Source of the DNA: an uncultured Alistipes sp.
GTDB taxonomy: Bacteria; Bacteroidota; Bacteroidia; Bacteroidales; Rikenellaceae
Reading direction: 5' to 3'
Assembly (NCBI GenBank): GCA_949840605.1
Contig: CATKXN010000006.1
Span: forward strand, 1 to 45,881
DNA length: 45,881 nucleotides
Part shown: in pieces, positions 16,020 through 24,540 of the stretch
Position numbering within the stretch: position 1 is the first letter of the stretch
Layout: every line of letters begins with the position of its first letter
Translations under genes and position numbers: made by a program
Notes under the pieces: model-generated
What the model saw: only the letters and a program-made list of their open reading frames with translations
Told to the model about the DNA's origin: nothing
Databases searched by the model: none

Positions 16020-19000
16020 ATGAAACTACTAAAGCCTCTTTTTCGAAGATTGCTGCCGGGCTTAATTCTGAGTCTTGTATGCATCAGCACGGGATTTGCG
16101 CAGATCTCGGTTTCAGTTCGTAACAAGCCTATCAAAACCATCATCCGCCAGATTGAGCAGAGTTGCGATTATCGCTTCTTTTACACCAATTCGCTGCCCG
16201 ATTTGAACGAGGTGAAGTCTTTGGACGTGGTCGACAAACCCATCAAGGCTGTTCTCGACAAACTGTTTAAGGATACACGCATAGCATACACCATTCGCGA
16301 CAAGCAAGTGACGCTGAGTGTAACGAAGGCAGCGGCCACACAAGCTGCAAAACCCACCGCTCGCCAAAACCGGGAGGTATCGGGTTATATCCGCGACAAG
16401 GACGGCATTCCGGTCATAGGCGTTGCAGTCGTGCAGCCAGGCACCTCGCAAGGTGTCACCTCGGATATCAATGGATTTTATAAAATATCTTTACAACCGG
16501 ATGCCGCGGCTGTTTTGGAGTTTTATTACCTCGGTTACGACACCGAGAAACGTGGTATTACTCCCGGAACAACATCGCTGGACATAACCATGACCATAGC
16601 CTCGACTCAAGTGGACGAGGTTGTCGTCGTTGGTTACGGCGTTCAGAAAAAGACCAGTCTGACAGGATCGGTGGTCTCGGTAAAGGTCGGAGAGCATTTT
16701 AACGACCGTGCCATATCGAACGTTTCGTCGGGTTTGGCTGGCCTGGTACCGGGTCTGGCTGTTGCGCAGGCTTCGGGCGAGGCCGGCAACAACAGCGCCG
16801 AACTCTTAATTCGCGGTATGGGTACGGTCAACAATGCCGCGCCGCTGATCGTTGTCGACGGAATGCCTGGTTTGGCACTCGACCGCCTGAACATGGAGGA
16901 CATCGAGTCCATATCGGTATTGAAAGATGCCTCGGCCTCGGCGGTTTACGGCGCACGAGGTGCCAACGGAGTAATCCTCGTGACGACAAAGACGGGTAAG
17001 GGTGTCAAAAAAACGCAGATTCGTCTGTCGACTTCCTATGCGGTTTCTAAACCCACCAATACGTTTCACTTCATGACCGACTATGCCCGCGCACTGCATC
17101 TCCAGCAACGTCGCGCAGGTATTGCCATGCTTCTGCCGGATATTCCCTATAAAGACGGCACCGTGGATGAGTGGCTGGCCATGCAGATGATTGATCCCTA
17201 CCACTATCCCAATACCGATTGGTGGGATCTGACTACACGCAACGGTATATTGAAGAAATACAACCTCTCGGCAACCGGAAGCACCGAGTATTCTAATTTC
17301 TATGCCTCGGCCGGTATTCAGGATGAGACGGGTCAGCGAATCAATAACGAGCATCAACGCTATAACGCCCGATTCAATTATGATTACAAGGTGCGCCACA
17401 ACATCAATGTCGGCGTACGTTTTGACGGTAGTTGGACAAAGACACAGAACGCCTCGACAGGCGATATGTGGACATCGATAGCCGGAATCCTCCCTTATGA
17501 CAAGGAGACGGGGCGTTATGGAGGTCCGATGGCATATGGTGAGGCTTTGGAGGTTAATAACCCTCTGGCCATGCTTAACTCGACCATCACACGAAGTAAC
17601 CGCCAGGAAGCCAACGCTTCGGCCTACGTCGACTGGTCGCCCGTGAAGGGGCTGAAAGCAACGGTCGATTACGTTATTCACTACCAGAATGCCTTTACCG
17701 CATCGGCTCCCATGCCCACAGGTCCTGCGTGGAACTTCCAGACCGATACCCCTACGGCCAAAGTCTATGTTTCGGACAAGGCGGGTATCCAGAATAACAC
17801 TTCAACAGGGTGGAAGAGTCAGTTTTCAACACGTCTGGACTACAATCTGACATTTGCCAAGCATCACGATCTCTCGGTTATGGTTCTTTATAACGAGGAG
17901 AGCAATTTCTCGCGTTCGCTGATGGCCAGTCGTGAGGAACGTATTGATCCTTCACTGTCGGAGATTAACGCCGCGCTGGAGAATGTCAAGAATAACTCCG
18001 GCAACTCGGCACGTTCGGGGCTTCGTTCCTATGTGGGGCGTTTAAACTACGCCGCCTATGACCGCTATTTGCTGGAGTTCAGTATGCGTTACGACGGCTA
18101 TTCGCGTTTTACACGCGGTCATCAGTGGGGCTTCTTCCCTTCGGTATCGGCCGGATGGCGTTTCTCGGAGGAGAATTTTATAAAGAGTTGGGCTGAGAAT
18201 TGGCTTTCTAACGGTAAGATCCGAATTTCATACGGTGCTCTGGGCAACAACACCGGAGTGAACAACTACGAACAGTTGAACACCCTGACCAGCACCAAAT
18301 ACTATGTTGACGGCCAGGTGGTTTCTGGTTTTACCTCCACAAAAATCATCAACGAGAATCTGACGTGGGAGAAGACCACCATTTTTGATGTCGGTATCGA
18401 CCTGGGATTCTTCAATAACCGCCTTACACTCGAGGCCGACTACTACAACCGCCTTACGACCGACATGATTCAGGCATCGCAACAATCCATTCTTCTTGGT
18501 GGACTTACAGCTCCGAGCAAGAATGTCGGCAGCCTTTGCAACCGTGGTGTCGAAATAACACTCGACTGGAAGGACAGCTATCAGGATTTCCGCTACAACC
18601 TGAATTTCAATATTTCCTATAATGCCTCGCAGTTGCGTTCTTGGAACGAGCATCTTGACACTGGCAGCATCTATGTCGGTATGCCCTACAATTTTACATA
18701 CATGTATCATGATACTGGCTATATCAACCAGACATGGATGGATACCTACCTCGAAGCTCCGCAGAGCAAGTTCCCCGGTGACCTTCTTTTGAAGGATGTA
18801 AATGGCGACGGTCAGGTTAACCGTTACGATATGGTGGCCTATCCCCAATACAACCAGGACCGACCCACAACGAACTATGGCTTGAGTGGCAGTTTCTCAT
18901 GGAAGGGTCTGTCGCTGTCGTTTATTCTGCAAGGCACATACGGTCGCAAAGCCAATTGGCGTACAAGTTACAACAACTTCAACTTCCCGACAACAGGTTA

Positions 19001-19340
19001 TGCCACGACATGGGATCACTGGAACAAGACGTGGACCATTGACAACCGCGACGGAGAGTGGCCGCGTGCCGGAGGAGGTCAGGCTACAGCCAACATGGAG
19101 ACTACATCCTACTGGTTTGACGATCTGAGCTACCTGCGACTGAAGAACCTCGAGTTGGCCTATTCGCTGCCTAAGAAGTGGCTCACGAAGATCGGCATCA
19201 GCTCGGTGCGCATCTATGTATCGGGCTCCAACCTATTCACCATCACAAGCTTCCGTGGTCTCGATCCCGAGAAATCGAACCTCAACGATCTATACCCGTT
19301 GAATAAAACTATCTCATGCGGTATCAACATAGGAATATAA
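16020..19340 (+). CDS. susC: SusC-like TonB-dependent receptor with STN signalling domain
   Basis: Outer-membrane importer for oligosaccharides, working as a lidded pair with SusD. The ATG at 16020 gives a signal peptide ending near GFAQ (residue 28); a longer frame is open from 15912 but has no signal sequence. The 1106 residues contain an STN (secretin/TonB N-terminal) domain at about 29-100, a carboxypeptidase-D-regulatory-like domain at 118-195, and the SusC-signature TonB-linked segment DEVVVVGYGVQKK at 199-211. The plug follows (LIRGMGTVNNAAPLIVVDG) and then the beta-barrel to the C-terminus. The STN domain is the part expected to touch the upstream FecR protein. Stop is 5 bases before the susD start. 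Confidence 0.95.
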   Translation: MKLLKPLFRRLLPGLILSLVCISTGFAQISVSVRNKPIKTIIRQIEQSCDYRFFYTNSLPDLNEVKSLDVVDKPIKAVLDKLFKDTRIAYTIRDKQVTLSVTKAAATQAAKPTARQNREVSGYIRDKDGIPVIGVAVVQPGTSQGVTSDINGFYKISLQPDAAAVLEFYYLGYDTEKRGITPGTTSLDITMTIASTQVDEVVVVGYGVQKKTSLTGSVVSVKVGEHFNDRAISNVSSGLAGLVPGLAVAQASGEAGNNSAELLIRGMGTVNNAAPLIVVDGMPGLALDRLNMEDIESISVLKDASASAVYGARGANGVILVTTKTGKGVKKTQIRLSTSYAVSKPTNTFHFMTDYARALHLQQRRAGIAMLLPDIPYKDGTVDEWLAMQMIDPYHYPNTDWWDLTTRNGILKKYNLSATGSTEYSNFYASAGIQDETGQRINNEHQRYNARFNYDYKVRHNINVGVRFDGSWTKTQNASTGDMWTSIAGILPYDKETGRYGGPMAYGEALEVNNPLAMLNSTITRSNRQEANASAYVDWSPVKGLKATVDYVIHYQNAFTASAPMPTGPAWNFQTDTPTAKVYVSDKAGIQNNTSTGWKSQFSTRLDYNLTFAKHHDLSVMVLYNEESNFSRSLMASREERIDPSLSEINAALENVKNNSGNSARSGLRSYVGRLNYAAYDRYLLEFSMRYDGYSRFTRGHQWGFFPSVSAGWRFSEENFIKSWAENWLSNGKIRISYGALGNNTGVNNYEQLNTLTSTKYYVDGQVVSGFTSTKIINENLTWEKTTIFDVGIDLGFFNNRLTLEADYYNRLTTDMIQASQQSILLGGLTAPSKNVGSLCNRGVEITLDWKDSYQDFRYNLNFNISYNASQLRSWNEHLDTGSIYVGMPYNFTYMYHDTGYINQTWMDTYLEAPQSKFPGDLLLKDVNGDGQVNRYDMVAYPQYNQDRPTTNYGLSGSFSWKGLSLSFILQGTYGRKANWRTSYNNFNFPTTGYATTWDHWNKTWTIDNRDGEWPRAGGGQATANMETTSYWFDDLSYLRLKNLELAYSLPKKWLTKIGISSVRIYVSGSNLFTITSFRGLDPEKSNLNDLYPLNKTISCGINIGI

Positions 19341-19345
19341 AACGA

Positions 19346-21154
19346 ATGACTGCGATGAAAACTATACCGATGAAAATATGGATGTTGCTCTGCGGAGCTA
19401 CACTTCTGCTTACGAACGTTTCGTGTGAATCCGATCTCTTGATCGAGGATCCTACCGACCGCATCAATACCAACGAGTTTTGGAAATCGACAGACAATGC
19501 CACCGAAGCCCTTTACGGTACTTTGGCACATGTCCGCAATGTTTTCTACCAGGAGTATTTCCTCGACGGACACGGCGAATATGTACGCATGAATAACAAC
19601 AAGTTCAAGCCTTCGGGTTACGGCAGTCGTTTCGATGCCATGTTCAAGAGTTGCTATACGGCCATCAACCACGCCAACTACACAATCGGCAATACCGAAG
19701 CCATGCTCCTGCGCACCAACGACGAGAAGGATGTTGCCGAGTTGGAGCAGGTTCTTGGCGAGGCTCGTCTGTGGCGTGGTCTGGTCTACTTCCGCCTGAT
19801 CTGTTTTTGGGGTGATGTGCCTCTGCTCGACCATATTATCACCGACACCAAAGAGGTCGATACCATCAGCCGCACACCGCTTCTCAAGATGAAGAACTTT
19901 ATCATTAACGATCTTACGTATGCTTTCGAAAAGTTGCCTATGCCCGCGGATACCAAACGAGGTCGTGCATCGCGTGTTGCCGCTTTGGCTGCTCGCGGCA
20001 AGGTGCAGCTATTCTGGGCCTCATGGAACAACTTTGGCTGGCCTGAACTGTCGGAGTTGGGAACGTTCCGCGCAAGCAAGACCGAAGCGATGAACGGCTA
20101 CAAAGCCGCTATGGAGGACTTCGAATCGGTGATTGATGACTATGGCCTCGATCTGTTCCGCGGAGGTGAGCCCGGTAATGCCGGCACACCCGGCCTGGCC
20201 AACAAGTTGCCAAACTACTACTATCTGTTCCTTCCCACAGCTGACGGCGACAGTGAAATGATTCTCACACTCTCTTATGGCGGTCAAGGTTCGAATCAGA
20301 GCGAGCAACTGATGTATGAGTTCGGCAATTACAGCACCGAACGTGCTCCCGGGCGTCTGACTCCTCGTTCCGAACTTATCGATCGCTACCAGTCAACTCT
20401 TACAGGCGACTTCTGCAAACCTGTTGTCCGTGATCCGAGTTCAAATGTGGAGAACGGGGCTCTTAATCCTGCTACTTACGAGAACCGCGACTATCGTATG
20501 CGTGCCACAATGCTCTGGAACGGCGAGTCGATGATGTCGATGCAGGATCTCGCGGAAACAGGTTACAAGCGATATATGTATAAGCAGACCTCGGGTACGG
20601 CAACCGGCCCCGGTGGGGATGTTTTGCCTGTGCTGAATGTCGAGGAGGATGAAACGGGCTACATATTCCGCAAATTCGTGCGCAACTATGCCGGAGCCTA
20701 CAACAACGAAGGTGACTTCGACTTCCCGCTCATTCGCTTAGCCGATGTCTTTCTGATGTATGCCGAGGCTGCCAACGAATATTATGGCGGCTACACCGAA
20801 AAGGCCCTTTCGCTGATCAACAGAGTGCGTCACCGCGGAAACCTTCCCGCCCTGATGCCAGAAAAATACGACACGAAGCAGGCCTTCTTCGAGGCTATCA
20901 AGCAGGAGCGCATCGTTGAACTTATAGGCGAGGGTCAGCGTCAGTTCGATATACGACGTTGGCGCGATCTGACAAATATTTGGGGCAATGCCTATGGAGC
21001 CGGCGTCCACTTCTTCGACACCAAGGGCAGTGACAAAGGCAATGTTTGGAAGGCTGCCGATGTAAAGAGTTACAAAAAATGTTATCTCTTCCAAATTCCC
21101 GAAGATGAAGTTCTCCGCAATCCCAACATAAAGCAGAATCCCTGCTGGAACTAA
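19346..21154 (+). CDS. susD: SusD/RagB-family surface glycan-binding lipoprotein
   Basis: Surface lipoprotein that caps the SusC barrel and delivers glycan. The start could be ATG 19346 or 19355; both keep the signal peptide. The cysteine at residue 27 (TNVSC) is the likely lipid site. The 602-residue product has the SusD N-terminal helix pattern (NEFWKSTDNATEALYGTL) and the very typical C-terminal block IKQERIVELIGEGQRQFDIRRW. TPR-like helices lie between. Ligand-contact aromatic residues cannot be assigned from sequence alone. Tightly linked to susC and followed by two small lipoprotein genes. Confidence 0.94.
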   Translation: MTAMKTIPMKIWMLLCGATLLLTNVSCESDLLIEDPTDRINTNEFWKSTDNATEALYGTLAHVRNVFYQEYFLDGHGEYVRMNNNKFKPSGYGSRFDAMFKSCYTAINHANYTIGNTEAMLLRTNDEKDVAELEQVLGEARLWRGLVYFRLICFWGDVPLLDHIITDTKEVDTISRTPLLKMKNFIINDLTYAFEKLPMPADTKRGRASRVAALAARGKVQLFWASWNNFGWPELSELGTFRASKTEAMNGYKAAMEDFESVIDDYGLDLFRGGEPGNAGTPGLANKLPNYYYLFLPTADGDSEMILTLSYGGQGSNQSEQLMYEFGNYSTERAPGRLTPRSELIDRYQSTLTGDFCKPVVRDPSSNVENGALNPATYENRDYRMRATMLWNGESMMSMQDLAETGYKRYMYKQTSGTATGPGGDVLPVLNVEEDETGYIFRKFVRNYAGAYNNEGDFDFPLIRLADVFLMYAEAANEYYGGYTEKALSLINRVRHRGNLPALMPEKYDTKQAFFEAIKQERIVELIGEGQRQFDIRRWRDLTNIWGNAYGAGVHFFDTKGSDKGNVWKAADVKSYKKCYLFQIPEDEVLRNPNIKQNPCWN

Positions 21155-21165
21155 CCGCATAAAAT

Positions 21166-21579
21166 ATGACAACGATGAAAAAAATATTAAAATATACCGC
21201 TGTGGCGCTGTTGTTCCTATCGGGAATGACCTCATGTTTCGACTATCCTGTGGACGAGGACGGCCTGCTCATAAGCAAGGACCCCTCGTGTCATGTTCTG
21301 GATTTCGACCTTGTCGATACCGACCAGAAGACCATACGTTCCTCTGTACCTGTTATTGATACGGTAAACTGCACCGTCGACTTCTACTTTGTCTATGGTG
21401 CCGTGCTGGACAACGTATATCCTAAATTCTCTTTGAAGGATAACTGCAAGCTCTCGCCCAAGATTACGGGTAGAATGAACTTCTCGGATCTCGAGCCCCG
21501 ACAGTGGACTGTGATTTCAGGAAACCGCAAGGTGCATAAGGTCTACACCGTCTACTTCCATGAAGAACAACCGCTCTAA
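21166..21579 (+). CDS. Small PUL lipoprotein with Ig-like/DUF5018-type fold
   Basis: Predicted surface lipoprotein of 137 residues. The start is ATG 21166, or possibly 21175. The signal peptide ends at the cysteine in GMTSC (residue 24). The mature part looks like one beta-sandwich module with the pattern KLSPKITGRMNFSDLEPRQW then HKVYTVYF, as in the DUF5018/Ig-like modules that precede glycan-binding proteins in PULs. Directly after susD, a place usually held by a surface glycan-binding protein, so accessory binding is the best guess. Its frame ends 13 bases before the next start. Confidence 0.7.
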   Translation: MTTMKKILKYTAVALLFLSGMTSCFDYPVDEDGLLISKDPSCHVLDFDLVDTDQKTIRSSVPVIDTVNCTVDFYFVYGAVLDNVYPKFSLKDNCKLSPKITGRMNFSDLEPRQWTVISGNRKVHKVYTVYFHEEQPL

Positions 21580-21592
21580 AACCGTGACGATT

Positions 21593-22618
21593 ATGATTGG
21601 AAAATATTTTCAACAGGGAGTTTTGTTCCTTATAGGTATGTTTCTTATAACAGGATGCGAAGAGGATAAATCGCCCACGATTCTGCGTAACGACTGTCTG
21701 CACCGTTCGTGGGGTATCCACATGGTTGGCGAGGAGATGTATTTCGCCTATGCCGCCGCCATACCTCCCGAACTGGGCAAGATCAACGCCGTGAAGGTTG
21801 TCGCTTCGATTCCCGGAGGCCCGAATACCCGTATCGATCCGCGACTTTACAAGATCGATGCTTCGGGTAACGATGTCGGCACTACCGTGGCGCTGAATAT
21901 TCCGCAGACAAACCCTGCAGCCACGAAGGTAAATCTTGTGATTGACACCTGTGCCGTGACGCTGCGTTACTATTATGACATTCCCGAGGAGGCTCGCGGC
22001 AAGCATGTGCACTTCGACTTCTATGCCGAGGCCAGCAACGGAGATGTTGTGACCTACCGCATGGGACCCTACACCTGCTCGCGTCAGGACTATCGCACGG
22101 GGCTTCAGGCCGATAACGACCGCCGTTACATCTCCATCGAGGATATGGCGGTCTACACGTGGGCCGAGATTAAGGACGGCTCGAAGAAAATAGATGTCGT
22201 CTATACCTACGAGGAGGTCAAGACCCCCACATCACCCGGAGGATCGGGTTCGATCGGTGGCCTGAACAAGTGCTTCTTCTCGCCCACGACCGCGGCCAAG
22301 GCGCGTATCAAGGAGTTTGCGGACATTGAGTTGCCGCAGGATGAACGCAACACGAAAATCCGCGAGTCGGCACATGCCAAGGACGAAGTTATCGAACAGA
22401 GCAAGTGGCATCTCTACATCACGGACGAGGATTTCCGCGCCCTGGATTTCGACCGTATGGGATATTCGAACCTTGTCACCAATTTCGTGACCGAGTACAA
22501 CTGTCTGTGGCTCGAAACCGAGGATGGCAAGTATCGCGCATGGATATGGGTCAACACCAAGAGCTCCGTGCACACCGACAAGATTACTTTCGGCATGAAA
22601 CGTTACGAAATAGATTAA
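21593..22618 (+). CDS. PUL lipoprotein of unknown family (possible surface glycan-binding protein)
   Basis: Lipoprotein of 341 residues from ATG 21593, with the lipobox LITGC (C22) followed by acidic EEDK, which fits surface export. An ATG at 21560 would overlap the previous gene by 20 bases and gives a worse signal. The sequence is rich in beta-strand patterns and has a glycine/serine linker (SPGGSGSIGG, about residue 216). It resembles the DUF4466-type proteins found beside susCD pairs, but I am not certain of that. By position it may bind the substrate at the cell surface. Stop is 3 bases before the first lyase gene. Confidence 0.62.
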   Translation: MIGKYFQQGVLFLIGMFLITGCEEDKSPTILRNDCLHRSWGIHMVGEEMYFAYAAAIPPELGKINAVKVVASIPGGPNTRIDPRLYKIDASGNDVGTTVALNIPQTNPAATKVNLVIDTCAVTLRYYYDIPEEARGKHVHFDFYAEASNGDVVTYRMGPYTCSRQDYRTGLQADNDRRYISIEDMAVYTWAEIKDGSKKIDVVYTYEEVKTPTSPGGSGSIGGLNKCFFSPTTAAKARIKEFADIELPQDERNTKIRESAHAKDEVIEQSKWHLYITDEDFRALDFDRMGYSNLVTNFVTEYNCLWLETEDGKYRAWIWVNTKSSVHTDKITFGMKRYEID

Positions 22619-22621
22619 ACG

Positions 22622-24520
22622 ATGAAATATCCACGGATATATAAGGCTGCAGCAGTCGCGCTGACGCTCCTCTTCACGGTGGATCTGTGTGGTGCGCCAA
22701 ACCATCCGCGCCTTTTCTTGAAAGGAGGCGAGGAGCGCGCTTTGGTGCGTAACATCGCTGCCGACGAGGGGTGGAGCCGTATGCACGCCGACATCGTTGC
22801 CGAATGTGACACCATCTGCGAACTTGCTCCCATGGAGCGTATTCTGGAAGGCCCGCGGCTGCATGCTGTATCATGCGAGGTGCTGCGTCGCGTCTTTTTC
22901 CTCAGTTATGCTTACCGCACCGAGCAAGAAAAACGCTATGCCGAGCGTGCCGTAAAGGAGATGCTGGCCGTCTGCCAATTTTCGGACTGGAATCCCAAAC
23001 ACTTTCTGGATGTCGCCGAGATGACCACAGCTCTGGCCATAGGATACGACTGGCTCTACGATCTGCTCGACAAGGAGACACGCCGGATGATCGAGGAGAG
23101 CATCCTCAACAAGGGTCTTCTGCCCTCAGAAGTACGCGAATACCACTATCCTTTCATGATTAAGGAAAGCCGCTACTCGAACTGGGGACAAGTGTGTCAT
23201 GGCGGTATGGCTATCGGTGCTTTGGCCGTTATGGATCGCTATCCCGAAGTTGCGGAACGCATCGTCACACGTTCGCGCGAACGCATCCTGCTGCCCATGA
23301 TGAAGGCCTATCCTCCCGGAGGGTGTTATCCCGAAGGTTTCGGATACTGGGCTTTCGGCACACAGTACAACGTCCTGCTGATAGCCGCACTGGAAAGCGT
23401 TTTCGGAGAGAAAGATGTCGAGAATCTGAAGCGTGTGCCGGGCTTTATTGCCTCGGGCGACTTTTCACAACAACTCATTACCCCGACACTCCACACCTTC
23501 GGTTACTCGGACAACTCGACACGTCTGTTCCTCGAACCGCTGGCCATGTGGTTCAACGCTCAGGATTACAATCCTGCGCTCTTCTACATGCAGAAACGGC
23601 TGTTCGAGAAACTTTCCGTCGAAAAAAGCTATGTCAAAGGTATTAAGAATCGTCTGATCCCCGCCATGGTTATCTGGGGTGCAGGAACAGGGCGTAAGCC
23701 TGAGGTCAGTCTGGATGACGCCGAGCTACCCACAACACACTTCTATATAGGTCGTGGTGAAAACTCGGTCTGCGTGATGCGCAACGGTTGGGAAAAGGAT
23801 GCCACATATCTCGGCTACAAGGTCGGACGCCCTAACAATTTTCACGGCCACATGGACATCGGCAGTTTCTACCTTGAATCTCAGGGTGTGCGCTGGTCTG
23901 TCGATTTGGGCAGTGACCATTATGGCGATATCGCCAAGGCCAAGGTTCCGATGTTCGACATGAAACAGGAAAGTCCGCGCTGGACGGTGCTGACCAAATA
24001 CAACAACATGGCACACAGCACGCTGACCCTTAACAACGCATATCAGAAAGTCGACGGTCAATGTGACTTTACGGCGTGGAATGATGCTGACGGGGATATG
24101 TGGGCCGAGGCCGATCTGACTCCCGTCTATGTCTCTGAGGCCAAAAGAGTTGAACGTCGTGTTGCGCTGCGTTCAGGCGACGAAGTGGTTGTCGAAGACC
24201 GTCTTGCGTCAGCAGATAAAGCGGTGAAAGTTGTGTGGAATATGACCACTCCAGCCGCATTGCGCTATTTCGACCGCGAAAAGAGTGCGGCACTGTTAAG
24301 CGCGTTGGACGAGAACGGCTTGGAGCGAATGCTCCGGGTCGAGTTCTCGTTCGGCACAGATGCCGATTATGACTTCTCGTTCATCCCTGCGCGCTCGCGC
24401 AACTCTTACGAGAATCCGAACACCGGCATCAGCTTTATGAAAGTAACTTACACCGTTTCCGCACACGAATCGCAACGATTCACTATTAGGATGACACCTG
24501 CCGAGGCGGATAACTTCTAA
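22622..24520 (+). CDS. Heparinase II/III-fold polysaccharide lyase (paralogue 1)
   Basis: Secreted lyase predicted to cut a uronic-acid-containing polymer by beta-elimination, leaving unsaturated uronates. The 632 residues begin with a signal peptide (to about CGA, residue 25). An alpha/alpha-toroid follows, containing conserved NWGQVCHGG (H193) and YPEGFGYW (Y236/Y242), which are candidate catalytic His and Tyr. A beta-sandwich domain has HGHMDIGSF (H410), D428 in VDLGSD and H465 in NNMAHSTLT; their spacing matches the metal-binding residues of heparinase II (known family pattern). The cysteine near the signal end is not a good lipobox, so a soluble periplasmic enzyme is likely. The exact PL family and substrate are unknown. 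Confidence 0.85.
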   Translation: MKYPRIYKAAAVALTLLFTVDLCGAPNHPRLFLKGGEERALVRNIAADEGWSRMHADIVAECDTICELAPMERILEGPRLHAVSCEVLRRVFFLSYAYRTEQEKRYAERAVKEMLAVCQFSDWNPKHFLDVAEMTTALAIGYDWLYDLLDKETRRMIEESILNKGLLPSEVREYHYPFMIKESRYSNWGQVCHGGMAIGALAVMDRYPEVAERIVTRSRERILLPMMKAYPPGGCYPEGFGYWAFGTQYNVLLIAALESVFGEKDVENLKRVPGFIASGDFSQQLITPTLHTFGYSDNSTRLFLEPLAMWFNAQDYNPALFYMQKRLFEKLSVEKSYVKGIKNRLIPAMVIWGAGTGRKPEVSLDDAELPTTHFYIGRGENSVCVMRNGWEKDATYLGYKVGRPNNFHGHMDIGSFYLESQGVRWSVDLGSDHYGDIAKAKVPMFDMKQESPRWTVLTKYNNMAHSTLTLNNAYQKVDGQCDFTAWNDADGDMWAEADLTPVYVSEAKRVERRVALRSGDEVVVEDRLASADKAVKVVWNMTTPAALRYFDREKSAALLSALDENGLERMLRVEFSFGTDADYDFSFIPARSRNSYENPNTGISFMKVTYTVSAHESQRFTIRMTPAEADNF

Positions 24521-24540
24521 CTTAAAGACAGATAACAAAT

